Assembly: GCF_910593845.1 (NCBI RefSeq)
Contig: NZ_CAJVAS010000025.1
Span: forward strand, 1-64,000
Direction: 5' to 3'
Length of the DNA: 64,000 bases
Source of the DNA: Paenibacillus solanacearum
GTDB taxonomy: Bacteria; Bacillota; Bacilli; Paenibacillales; NBRC-103111
The notes under the pieces are model-generated. The model saw only the letters and a list, made by a program, of their open reading frames with translations. It made no database searches and was not told the origin of the DNA. Of the stretch, positions 9,024 through 16,851 are shown piece after piece. Made by a program: the position numbers and the translations under genes. Every line of letters starts with the position of its first letter. Position 1 is the stretch's first letter.

Positions 9024-9695
9024 ATGACGATCAAACTGCTGCTGGCTGACGATCACCCGATGGTGCGCCGAGGATTGCAGGTGTTTCTGGCAACGCAATC
9101 CGACATTCAGCTGGTTGGCGAGGCGGCGAGCGGACGGGAAGCAATCGAGAAGGCGGAGGCTTTGCAGCCCGACATTATCCTGATGGACTTAAAAATGCCG
9201 GTCCTGGGCGGCATCGAAGCGACGCGGAAGCTGAAACAATCGCATCCGGACATCAAAGTGATCGTGCTAACTTCGTTTTCCGATCAGGATCACGTGATTC
9301 CGGCCATCCGCGCCGGGGCAAGAGGCTACTTGCTGAAGGATATCGAGCCGGAGGAATTGGTCCGCGCCGTCCGGCGCGTATATCAGGGACACGTAGAGCT
9401 GCATTCCGAAGCGGCGGGTTTGCTGATGAGCATGGTCGCCGAGCCGGACTCGCTGCCTGTCGATGCGCCTGCCGCATCCGGCCGCGGTCTCGGGCTGCTG
9501 GATACGTTGACCCCGCGCGAACGCGAGGTACTGAAGCTGATCGCGCAAGGCAAAAGCAATAAAGAAATCGGCGAATCGCTGTTTATTACCGAGAAGACGG
9601 TCAAAACGCATGTCAGCCATCTGCTGGATAAGCTGGGCTTGACCGACCGGACGCAAGCCGCGATTTTGGCCGTCAAACAAGGAATGATCGAGTAA
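9024..9695 (+). CDS. NarL/LuxR family response regulator
   Basis: 223 residues: a receiver domain (LLADDHPMVRRGL; phospho-acceptor Asp in IILMDLKMP; the Thr and Lys of the active site in VIVLTSF and YLLKD) and a LuxR-type helix-turn-helix (LTPREREVLKLIAQG, then EKTVKTHVSHLLDKL). AGGGAGGTGA ends 8 nt before ATG 9024, so I prefer it to the in-frame GTG at 9012 that lies inside that site. It is the partner of the GAF kinase directly upstream. The signal and targets are unknown. Confidence 0.92.
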   Translation: MTIKLLLADDHPMVRRGLQVFLATQSDIQLVGEAASGREAIEKAEALQPDIILMDLKMPVLGGIEATRKLKQSHPDIKVIVLTSFSDQDHVIPAIRAGARGYLLKDIEPEELVRAVRRVYQGHVELHSEAAGLLMSMVAEPDSLPVDAPAASGRGLGLLDTLTPREREVLKLIAQGKSNKEIGESLFITEKTVKTHVSHLLDKLGLTDRTQAAILAVKQGMIE

Positions 9696-9729
9696 GATTT
9701 GTCCTCATATCCGTCGAAAGTCGTAGAAG

Positions 9730-9757
9730 CGTTCAGCCTTTAGGTTGAACGTTTTTT
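9730..9757 (+). terminator. Terminator after the response regulator
   Basis: CGTTCAGCC-TTTA-GGTTGAACG, a 9-bp stem with one wobble, followed by six T. Confidence 0.85.
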
Positions 9758-9857
9758 GCGCTGCAACTTCATTCCTTTCGCCGACGTGCGAAATCGCGGG
9801 CTGCGGTACGATAAGAGCATCAACCATCACATGATGATCGCGAAAGGATGAATTTTT

Positions 9858-10439
9858 ATGACGATGAACATTGTCATTATCGCAGGCAGCAACCGCAAGG
9901 CCTCCACCGGCACAAGGCTGACGGAATACGCGGAGCGGCTCATGAAACAAGCGGGGCATCAGGTCGCTTTATTCGATTTGTACCGGACGCCGCTTCCTTT
10001 CTACTCACCCGACGAATCGCAAGCGGAGCACGCAGGCTTGAAGCAGCTGAAACAACTGATGGCGGCAACCGATGCCATCGTCTTGGCCTCACCGGAGTAT
10101 CACGGGAGCGTATCCGGCGTTTTGAAGAACGCGCTCGATCATCTCGGGTCGGAGTATTTCAGTGGCAAGCCGGTGCTGTCGGTCAGCTCCTCGGGCGGCG
10201 CGGTCGGGGTCAGCTCGCTGCAGCATATGCAGACAATAGTCCGCAATTTGCACGGGATCAACTGCCCGGAATGGATCTCGATCGGAGGCGCGCAGCGCCG
10301 CTTTTTCGAGGCTGGCCAGGACAGCTACGAGGTAGGCCAGGAGATCGACGACCGCATCCATCGCGTACTCCGGTCGTTCCTCGAGCTGGCTGCGCGGCTT
10401 CGGGGCAAAGGCCACTCCGCTGCGGAGACCACATTATGA
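9858..10439 (+). CDS. NADPH-dependent FMN reductase
   Basis: A 193-residue flavodoxin-like reductase of the YhdA/azoreductase family. FMN phosphate loop IIAGSNRKASTG near the N-terminus, and the family block SPEYHGSVSGVLKNALDHL at about 78-96. These soluble enzymes reduce FMN, quinones or azo dyes with NAD(P)H. AAAGGATG precedes the ATG at normal distance. It sits alone after a terminator. Confidence 0.87.
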   Translation: MTMNIVIIAGSNRKASTGTRLTEYAERLMKQAGHQVALFDLYRTPLPFYSPDESQAEHAGLKQLKQLMAATDAIVLASPEYHGSVSGVLKNALDHLGSEYFSGKPVLSVSSSGGAVGVSSLQHMQTIVRNLHGINCPEWISIGGAQRRFFEAGQDSYEVGQEIDDRIHRVLRSFLELAARLRGKGHSAAETTL

Positions 10440-10588
10440 GGCGCCGCTCGCGCTCGCTACCGCTAACGGTGGATTGAAATGCCAGGATGGACCGATTTTA
10501 CCAAAAAGCGTATCGAATGCTGGGAAGTACAGGCCGAAGCGCTGCGAACGAGAGTAAAAAGCTTGATGATGAACGAAAGGACGTGACC

Positions 10589-11422
10589 ATGGTGATTACG
10601 CATTTTGCCGATTTGGAACTTTTGACGGTATCGATCGAAGGAGTCAAGCAATGTTACCTTGACCAGCTTGGATTTCCGGTTGTCGATCAATCCGAGGATT
10701 TCATCCGTTTTCGCCCGGCGCCTCATGTGACGCTGACCTTTCGGGAGTCGCATGAGCCCGTTTCCCCGGCCCATTTTGCCTTCGAGGTGCCGTACTCGCA
10801 ATTCGACGCGGTTGTCCGCGCCGTTCGAAGCAGGAAGCTCCTGCTTGCCCGTTGGCCGGACGGCAGCGATGTGAATGCGTTCGATGGAGGGAAAAATATA
10901 TACTTTCGCGACGGCGACGGCCATTTGCTTGAGTGGATCTGCCATTCGTACATTCGCGAAGACGTGATTGCCCCGCACGGCGCATCGAAGGTGTTGTATA
11001 TGCGAGAGGTCGGATTCCCGATCGGCGACGTGAACGGTTTCAGGGAATGGCTCAAAAGCGCGCTGGGCATGAAGACGAAAGAGGAGTCGGACACATTCAA
11101 TTTCGTCGTCGGCGGAACGGCGCATGCCATCGCAGCGTCGACGGGCCGAAGGTGGATACCGATCGGCATGCACGCGTTGCCGCCGAATATGACCGTCACG
11201 TTCGGCGTCTCGGAAGCAAGCTTCATTGAACGCGTAAGAGCGTCCCTGCAAGCGCATGAAGTGGTCGCCGAGTCGGACGGCGAGCTGCATTTGATGAAAT
11301 ACGGGTACCGCTTTCGGCTTCGCTGCACCTCGTTTGACCCGGGTATCCCGGCCCGGCTGCCGCTGCCGATATCGATCGAAGGGAAGGAGGAAGGTAGATC
11401 CGATGATCAAGAGCTTGTATGA
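10589..11422 (+). CDS. VOC (glyoxalase/dioxygenase-fold) protein, two modules
   Basis: 277 residues. The N-terminal half is a VOC domain (HFADLELLTVSIEGVKQCYLD ... IYFRDGDGHLLEW, with the metal-ligand-like Glu in LLEW). The C-terminal half contains a second, weaker repeat (LYMREVGFPIGDVNGFREW). Start ATG 10589 has AAAGGA 7 nt upstream; the same frame is open from 10487 but without a ribosome site. Its 3' end overlaps the next VOC gene by 20 nt, indicating one operon. Substrate unknown. Confidence 0.75.
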   Translation: MVITHFADLELLTVSIEGVKQCYLDQLGFPVVDQSEDFIRFRPAPHVTLTFRESHEPVSPAHFAFEVPYSQFDAVVRAVRSRKLLLARWPDGSDVNAFDGGKNIYFRDGDGHLLEWICHSYIREDVIAPHGASKVLYMREVGFPIGDVNGFREWLKSALGMKTKEESDTFNFVVGGTAHAIAASTGRRWIPIGMHALPPNMTVTFGVSEASFIERVRASLQAHEVVAESDGELHLMKYGYRFRLRCTSFDPGIPARLPLPISIEGKEEGRSDDQELV

Positions 11423-11851
11423 GACGCATGTTCAAGTGACGAGCCTGGGCGCGTCCATTTCATTTTACGAATTGCTCGGGCTCGAGCTGCTGAGTCGCAG
11501 CGGAGATCGTCTTGCCTTTATGCGGATCGGCGGAGGGGACAGCATCAGGAGTTAGGGCTGTGGCAGACCAGAGAAGGGGAGTCGGTGTGCTCGCGCCACT
11601 TTGCCTTTGAAGTGGATATACACGGTTTGATGGGGGCCAAGCCATGGCTGCAGGAACGAGGCATTGAAACAGTCGGTGTCTTCGGTCGCAGCAACGAAGA
11701 ACCGGTCGTCCATCCATCCGGACCGATCGCCTCCGTCTATTTCAACGATCCGGACGGAAACATGCTCGAATTTGCAGCCAGGCTGCCCGAGAAGCCCAGG
11801 AAGCGGGGTTACATCCCGACGTTAAGCGAGTGGCGCGCGCTGCATCGTTGA
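11403..11851 (+). pseudogene. VOC family protein, frameshifted
   Basis: A VOC gene broken by a single-base frameshift. The first frame starts at ATG 11403 (IKSLYETHVQVTSLGASISF) and stops at TAG 11553-11555 after FMRIGGGDSIRS. The next frame continues the same domain from about 11540 (QHQELGLWQTREGES), through CSRHFAFEVDIHG, to FNDPDGNMLEFAARLPEK and the stop at 11851. Adding one G to the GGGG run at 11535-11538 would restore a protein of about 149 residues. Either a genuine null allele or a homopolymer sequencing error. Confidence 0.8.
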
Positions 11852-11862
11852 TCCCGGCTTCC

Positions 11863-12714
11863 TTACGCCGATGGCTGCTCGCGCTCCATAAGCTGCTTCA
11901 GCTTCAATTCTGTCGGGGAATCCGGCGCCGGCGTATAAATGCTGCAGCGCAAGTCAGTATTGCCATGAACCTGCAGTGACGTAAGCTCGAACAGCATTTT
12001 CCCCGCTTTGCCATGACGAAATTCCAGCACGACCTCGGGGGCGGAGCTCACCTTGCTGTCTTCCCACAGCCGGTTGAAGTCAGGGTGAACGCTCTTCATT
12101 TCCACCAGAAACGATTCGTACCATTCATCGTCGACATATTGGCCGTAATAGGCGCGGAAAATAGCCAAAAACCCGCTGGCGAAGTGCTCCCAGTTGACCG
12201 CAAGCCGCTGGAATTCTTTTCTCGTGAACAGCAGGCGGATCATATTGCGCTGCTCGGGCGGAATTTGTTCGAAATCGAGGAAGACATGGGCGGCGGCTTT
12301 GTTCCAACCGACAATTTGACATCGCCGGTCGGAGATGATTGTGGGACAATATTTAAGCTCTTGCAATATTTTGGCTAGCGAGGGGCTGATCTGGTACGGT
12401 TCTTCCTTGGAGACGCCGGCGCCGGGACTGGTCTCCATGGCCAAGGCATACAAATATTTGCGTTCGTCTACCGTAAGCCGCATCGCGGTGGCGATGCAGT
12501 CGAGTACGGAGGCGGACACCCGGATGTCCCGCCCTTGCTCCAGCCATGTATACCAGGTCGTGCTGACGCCCGCCAGCTGAGCGACTTCTTCCCGGCGTAA
12601 CCCCGGCGTCCTGCGGCGGACTCCGTCGGGCAGCCCAACGGACTGGGGCTGTACTTTGGCACGCTGCGCCTTCAAGAAGGCGGATAAAGCCTGAAGTCTT
12701 GTCTGATGATTCAT
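11863..12714 (-). CDS. XRE family regulator with MmyB-like ligand domain
   Basis: 283 residues. N-terminal helix-turn-helix of the XRE type (RRTPGLRREEVAQLAGVSTT, WYTWLEQGRDIR) followed by the C-terminal MmyB-like PAS-fold domain (residues about 110-270, with CQIVGWNKAAAHVFLDFEQIP). Proteins of this kind are often fatty-acid- or ligand-responsive repressors of an adjacent divergent gene. Here the divergent neighbour is a beta-ketoacyl-ACP synthase, so control of that gene is a reasonable inference. Start ATG 12714 follows AGGAAGGGAG. Confidence 0.87.
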   Translation of the reverse strand: MNHQTRLQALSAFLKAQRAKVQPQSVGLPDGVRRRTPGLRREEVAQLAGVSTTWYTWLEQGRDIRVSASVLDCIATAMRLTVDERKYLYALAMETSPGAGVSKEEPYQISPSLAKILQELKYCPTIISDRRCQIVGWNKAAAHVFLDFEQIPPEQRNMIRLLFTRKEFQRLAVNWEHFASGFLAIFRAYYGQYVDDEWYESFLVEMKSVHPDFNRLWEDSKVSSAPEVVLEFRHGKAGKMLFELTSLQVHGNTDLRCSIYTPAPDSPTELKLKQLMEREQPSA

Positions 12715-12842
12715 TGCGAAACTCCCTTCCTCGGTATCCGAGTATCATAGTAGTTATTATACTATGATAAACTACAACTTGTAATAGGATAATCAGTGTG
12801 ACATGATGATTTCCATAACAAAGGTCAGAGGGGGCAATGGAT

Positions 12843-14081
12843 ATGGAACGGGTAGTGATTACAGGAACAGGCATCATCTCGCCGCTCGGAAACGATACGG
12901 CCGCGTTCTGGAACCGTATGGTTCGGGGAGAGTCAGGCGTTGCGGCCATCGATACATTCGACACGGCGAAGCATAAATCCCGAATCGCCGGGCTCGTACG
13001 GGATTTTGACGCCGAAGCGCGATTCGGGCGCAAGGAAGCGCGGCGGATGGACCGATTCTGCCAATATGCCCTTGCGGCAGCGGAGCAGGCGATGGACGAC
13101 GCCGGACTATCGCAGGCGGAATTGGATCGCGAGCGGCTCGGCGTGTATGTCGGATCAGGCATCGGGGGCATCCAGACGCTGCTCGAGCAGCATACGGTAC
13201 TGCGAGAACGCGGCCCCGACCGGGTCAGTCCGACGCTCGTGCCGATGATGATCTCGAACATGGCCGCGGCGATGATCAGCATGCGGTTCAGCGCGTACGG
13301 GCCAACGCTGTCGCCGGTAACGGCATGCTCCATCGGCAATACGGCGATCGGGGAAGCGATGCGTCTCATTCGCTACGGCGGGGCCGACGTCATTATCGCC
13401 GGCGGGGCGGAAGCGGCGCTGACGGATATCGCGCTGGCCAGCTTCAGCAACGCCACCGCCTTGTCGACGAGAAACGAGGAGCCGACCCGGGCCAGCCGCC
13501 CGTTCGACGCACAGCGCGACGGCTTTGTCATGGCGGAAGGGGCCGGCATTCTCGTGCTGGAATCGCTGTCGCACGCGCAGCGCAGAAACGCGCGGATCTA
13601 CGCGGAAGTGATCGGCTACGGGGCAAGCTCGGACGCTTATCATATCGTCGCCACGCATCCGGAAGGACTCGGCGCTTATTTGGCCATGAAGTCTGCGCTG
13701 GCCGATGCCGGCATTCAGCCGGATGAGGTGGATGTGATCAGCGCGCATGCGACCAGCACCGATGTCGGGGACAAGTCGGAGACGATGGCAATCAAGAAGC
13801 TGTTCGGAGCGCATGCGCATCGCATTCCGGTGACGGCGAACAAGTCGATGACGGGGCACATGCTGGGTGCGGCCGGCGGGGCGGAAGCCATCGCGCTCGT
13901 CCGAAGCTTGCAGGAAGGCATGATTCCGCCTACGATCAACCTGGAGGAAGCTGACCCGGCATGCGATCTGGACTATGTGCCGAACGAGGCCCGGCGTGCC
14001 GACATGCAGGTGGGCATATCGAATTCATTCGGGTTCGGCGGGCATAATGCGGTCATCGTTTTGAAAAAATATGCCGAGTGA
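12843..14081 (+). CDS. fabF: Beta-ketoacyl-ACP synthase II (FabF type)
   Basis: 412 residues, the usual FabF length. Condensing-enzyme triad is intact: nucleophile Cys162 (VTACSIGNTA), His302 (SAHATSTDVGDKSET) and His339 (NKSMTGHMLGAAGG), with the FGFGGHNA C-terminal block. It condenses malonyl-ACP with acyl-ACP in chain elongation. ATG 12843 is 8 nt from GAGGGGG; the in-frame ATG at 12837 is only 2 nt away. There is no fab cluster around it, and the HATSTDVGD segment departs from the common HGTSTPLND, so it may be a paralogue dedicated to a specialised lipid or polyketide. Confidence 0.88.
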   Translation: MERVVITGTGIISPLGNDTAAFWNRMVRGESGVAAIDTFDTAKHKSRIAGLVRDFDAEARFGRKEARRMDRFCQYALAAAEQAMDDAGLSQAELDRERLGVYVGSGIGGIQTLLEQHTVLRERGPDRVSPTLVPMMISNMAAAMISMRFSAYGPTLSPVTACSIGNTAIGEAMRLIRYGGADVIIAGGAEAALTDIALASFSNATALSTRNEEPTRASRPFDAQRDGFVMAEGAGILVLESLSHAQRRNARIYAEVIGYGASSDAYHIVATHPEGLGAYLAMKSALADAGIQPDEVDVISAHATSTDVGDKSETMAIKKLFGAHAHRIPVTANKSMTGHMLGAAGGAEAIALVRSLQEGMIPPTINLEEADPACDLDYVPNEARRADMQVGISNSFGFGGHNAVIVLKKYAE

Positions 14082-14113
14082 GGCATGAAGCGAAATGGAA
14101 CGGATAAGGGATA

Positions 14114-14150
14114 GGGCTTCTCGCTGGAAGAAAGCGGGAGGCTCTTTTTC
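14114..14150 (+). terminator. Terminator after the FabF gene
   Basis: GGGCTTCTCGCT and AGCGGGAGGCTC form a 12-bp stem including G-T pairs, followed by TTTTTCATTCTTTTTT. Confidence 0.75.
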
Positions 14151-14229
14151 ATTCTTTTTTCCGTGCTGCGGGACAGGAAGCTTGATGCAAATGGACAGGG
14201 AGAATAGGCGATTTCGCTTAGAATGAATC

Positions 14230-14266
14230 TTGATTTATAATCATTCTAATATTATACTTAATCTAA
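14230..14266 (+). promoter_or_regulatory. perR-like promoter with two Per boxes
   Basis: TTGATT (14230-14235), 17 bp, TATACT (14253-14258). TTATAATCATTCTAA (14235-14249) fills the spacer and matches the Per box TTATAATNATTATAA with one mismatch; TTATACTTAATCTAA (14252-14266) covers the -10 with three mismatches. This placement predicts autorepression by the PerR-like protein. Confidence 0.7.
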
Positions 14267-14290
14267 ATATTAAATTGGAGGTGCGAGATC

Positions 14291-14686
14291 ATGTCGAGAA
14301 AAGGACAGCTGACCGTTCAGCGCAAAGCGATCTATGACGTTGTAATGGAAAGCCCCGATCATCCGAGCGCCGCCGACATTATTGACCGTTTGAAGGAACG
14401 GGGTCACAGCTTTGCTTACGGAACGATCTACAATTCCTTGCGTTATTTGACGGATGCCGGCCTCATTCGAGAATTGAAGCTGGAGGGCGATGCGAGCCGT
14501 TACGATGCGCGAGTGGAGGATCATCAGCATATCGTATGCCGCGTCTGCGGCAAAGTGGAGGAAGTGTTTACGGCGATCCCGGCGGAGTGGCTGCAAGCGG
14601 TGGCCAAAGAAACCGGTTTTACCGTGGAGGATGAGCATATTTTGTTCAAAGGAGTGTGTCCGGCATGCAAAGAACGGAACAAGTAA
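14291..14686 (+). CDS. Fur family regulator, PerR-like
   Basis: 131 residues, the length of Fur/PerR. Winged helix (FAYGTIYNSLRYLTDAGLI), metal site residues in SRYDARVEDHQHIVC, and a structural zinc site of two CxxC pairs (CRVC and CPAC). By alignment with Bacillus PerR the position-85 residue is Asp as in PerR, but the position-104 residue is Glu (GKVEEV) as in Fur. The Per boxes in its promoter and the thiol-peroxidase genes downstream favour a peroxide-sensing role. The 3' end overlaps the next gene by 22 nt, so they are translationally coupled. Confidence 0.85.
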   Translation: MSRKGQLTVQRKAIYDVVMESPDHPSAADIIDRLKERGHSFAYGTIYNSLRYLTDAGLIRELKLEGDASRYDARVEDHQHIVCRVCGKVEEVFTAIPAEWLQAVAKETGFTVEDEHILFKGVCPACKERNK

Positions 14687-15396
14687 GTGTTGATTCTGTA
14701 GCGGGAGACACGATGCCTTACGGCGAATTTTGCGAAACGACCAGCCGCATTGTCATCGTCAGCCCGTATCCGTCGGCGTTGACGGAGCTGATTCAAGAGC
14801 TGACCTTGGGCTGCTACGACGTTCTTGTGTTCCGCCATCTGAATCCGCAGTCCTTGTCGAAGCTTTCACCCGATCTGATTATCGTCGATTTGACCGAAGA
14901 TCACGGGATGGCTCTGAATGCGATCGCGGTTCCACAAGAAACGCCGTCTTTGTTTCTTGTCGACGGAGAGGGTACGGGTGCAGACGACAAAGAACATACG
15001 ATGCATTGGCCTTCGGGCCGCTCGCAATTTCTTCCGCGCATCCAGGCGCTCCTTCATGCGCAGCACGGACAGCGGTCGCCCGAGAAGGAAGGCGGCGAAT
15101 GGAGCTTCAAGGATCTGCGTCTCGATCTGAAACGATTGACATGCTTTATCGGCATGACCCGTGTGGACTTGACCAAGACCGAGTTCGATCTGCTGCTCGC
15201 GATCATCGAGGCCGAAGGCGCGGTATTGTCCCGTCAGTCGCTGATGGATCGCGTCTGGGGAGAGAATTACTTCGGCGGCAGCAATACGATCGACGTTCAT
15301 ATGAAGAGCTTGCGGCATAAGTTAAACGATAATCCGAGACAGCCGAAATATATCGCGACTGTGCGCGGCATCGGTTACCGGCTGGCCGACGCATAA
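14665..15396 (+). CDS. OmpR-type winged-helix regulator with atypical receiver
   Basis: 243 residues. The C-terminal half (about 150-243) is a clear OmpR/PhoB DNA-binding domain (VDLTKTEFDLLLAIIEAEGA, then NTIDVHMKSLRHKLND, ATVRGIGYRL). The N-terminal half is receiver-like but lacks the acidic pocket (IVIVSPYPSA where LVVDDD is usual) and the conserved Lys, although the phospho-acceptor-like Asp remains (LIIVDLTE). No histidine kinase is nearby. ATG 14665 has AAAGGAG 10 nt upstream. It probably works without phosphorylation, together with the PerR-like protein. Confidence 0.82.
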   Translation: MQRTEQVSVDSVAGDTMPYGEFCETTSRIVIVSPYPSALTELIQELTLGCYDVLVFRHLNPQSLSKLSPDLIIVDLTEDHGMALNAIAVPQETPSLFLVDGEGTGADDKEHTMHWPSGRSQFLPRIQALLHAQHGQRSPEKEGGEWSFKDLRLDLKRLTCFIGMTRVDLTKTEFDLLLAIIEAEGAVLSRQSLMDRVWGENYFGGSNTIDVHMKSLRHKLNDNPRQPKYIATVRGIGYRLADA

Positions 15397-15561
15397 TTGT
15401 ACCGTATCATGAGGCAGGCGATACGGGCGATGCGCGGCCAGGCACGTCGTTCCCTGGATCAAGAAAAGAGATAGCACGCGACGGCTTCATGAAATCTTCA
15501 TCATTCCTTCACTCGGTCTTCATGAACGATCCGGGAGACCGTGTTATTCTATATTCAGAAC

Positions 15562-15576
15562 TTAGATCAAGTCTAA
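15562..15576 (+). promoter_or_regulatory. Possible PerR operator of the thioredoxin-reductase-like operon
   Basis: TTAGATCAAGTCTAA has 5-bp dyad arms (TTAGA/TCTAA) and agrees with the Per box at 9 of 14 fixed positions. It is followed by TCTAAATAT, also present in the perR-like promoter (14263-14271). It lies 33 nt upstream of the gene at 15610. Weak match; the location is what supports it. Confidence 0.4.
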
Positions 15577-15609
15577 ATATAATAATAAAAGAAAGGGGTG
15601 GTGAAGCAC

Positions 15610-16533
15610 ATGTACGATGTCATCATTATCGGCGGCGGTCCCGCCGGCGCATCGGCCGCCGTGTATACCGCAAGAGGGAAGTTGTCCACGCTGGTGCTGG
15701 ATAAGTCGCCCAATGCCGGAGCGCTCGCATTGACGCATAAAATCGCCAATTATCCCGGCGTGAGCGAGGAACTGACCGGGGCGCAGCTGCTGGATCGCAT
15801 AAGGGATCAAGCCCGCAGCTTCGGCGCCGAGTTCAAACATACGACGATTACCGCTGTCGACCTGGAGGGAGAGACGAAATACGTCTTTACCGCGGACGGC
15901 ATGTACGAAGCCAGAGCGGTCATCATTGCAACCGGCTCCAAAGGCCGCAACCGGATGCTTCCGGGGGAGGAGCGGCTGCTCGGTAAAGGCGTCAGCACAT
16001 GCGCAACTTGCGACGGCGCATTTTATGCAGGCAAAGAGGTAGCGGTGATCGGCGATTCGGAGGAATCGGTGGACGAGGTGCTTGCCCTCAGCCGGATCGT
16101 ATCGAAAATTCACTTTATCGTTCCGCGGCCCGAGCTGCAAGGGATTAAGACGCTTCCTGAGTTGCCCCATACGGAAGTCCGGTTCCGGACGCGTCCGCTG
16201 GAGATTGTCGGCGAAGACAGAGTGCAGGGGCTGCGCGTCAAGAGTTCTTCTGGCGAGGAGCAGGTTGTCGATGCCGACGGCGTATTCGTCTTCCTATCGG
16301 GCAGCAAGCCGGGAACGGATTTCCTGGAAGGGCAAGTACCGCTCGATGCCGACGGCTACATGATTCTCGACGAATTGATGCAAACCGCGGTTCCGGGCGT
16401 GTTCGGAGCGGGCGAGGTACGCCGCACGCCGGTGAAACAGGCGGTCATAGCGGCTGCGGACGGCGCGATCGCCGCCATGGCTGCAGATAAATACATCCAT
16501 CGCCGGGAGCATGCGATCCCGCAATATAAATAA
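15610..16533 (+). CDS. Thioredoxin-reductase-like flavoprotein lacking NADPH motifs
   Basis: 307 residues with the FAD-binding GGGPAGASAA loop at the N-terminus, the redox CATC pair (C131, C134) and the C-terminal FAD block FGAGEVR. The NADPH half is changed: where TrxB has GGGxxAxEE this has GDSEESVDE, and where TrxB has HRRxxFRA this has VPRPELQG. It may therefore take electrons from another donor, as ferredoxin- or flavin-dependent thioredoxin reductases do. AAAGGGGTGG precedes ATG 15610. The following genes are glutaredoxin and peroxiredoxin, so it probably recycles their thiols. Confidence 0.83.
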   Translation: MYDVIIIGGGPAGASAAVYTARGKLSTLVLDKSPNAGALALTHKIANYPGVSEELTGAQLLDRIRDQARSFGAEFKHTTITAVDLEGETKYVFTADGMYEARAVIIATGSKGRNRMLPGEERLLGKGVSTCATCDGAFYAGKEVAVIGDSEESVDEVLALSRIVSKIHFIVPRPELQGIKTLPELPHTEVRFRTRPLEIVGEDRVQGLRVKSSSGEEQVVDADGVFVFLSGSKPGTDFLEGQVPLDADGYMILDELMQTAVPGVFGAGEVRRTPVKQAVIAAADGAIAAMAADKYIHRREHAIPQYK

Positions 16534-16548
16534 AAGGAGAGATTCCCT

Positions 16549-16791
16549 ATGTCTAGCGAAAAAACACAAGCCATCGTTTACTCCAGCACGACGTGCACGT
16601 ACTGCGCGCAGCTGAAAAAATATTTGATCGAGCAAAACGTAACGTTCGAAGAACGAAATATTGATACAAGCGAAGCGTATGCCAATGAGCTGCAAGCACT
16701 GGGCATGAGCTCGGTTCCGGTAACCGTGATCGGCGAGATGACGATCCTGGGTTTGAATCCGACACGCATCAAGAAAGCGTTGGCCGTTTAG
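16549..16791 (+). CDS. Glutaredoxin family protein
   Basis: An 80-residue thioredoxin-fold protein with the redox motif CTYC (Cys16, Cys19), the cis-Pro block SSVPVTVI and the NrdH/glutaredoxin-like IDTSEAYANELQALG. It shuttles electrons to disulfides in the cytosol. It lies 15 nt after the reductase-like gene with AAAGGAGAG upstream, so the two probably work together. Confidence 0.88.
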   Translation: MSSEKTQAIVYSSTTCTYCAQLKKYLIEQNVTFEERNIDTSEAYANELQALGMSSVPVTVIGEMTILGLNPTRIKKALAV

Positions 16792-16851
16792 CATCTTTCG
16801 CAGCTTCATTCGCTTATATCCATGCACATCAAACCTGAGGAGGAACTCCAT

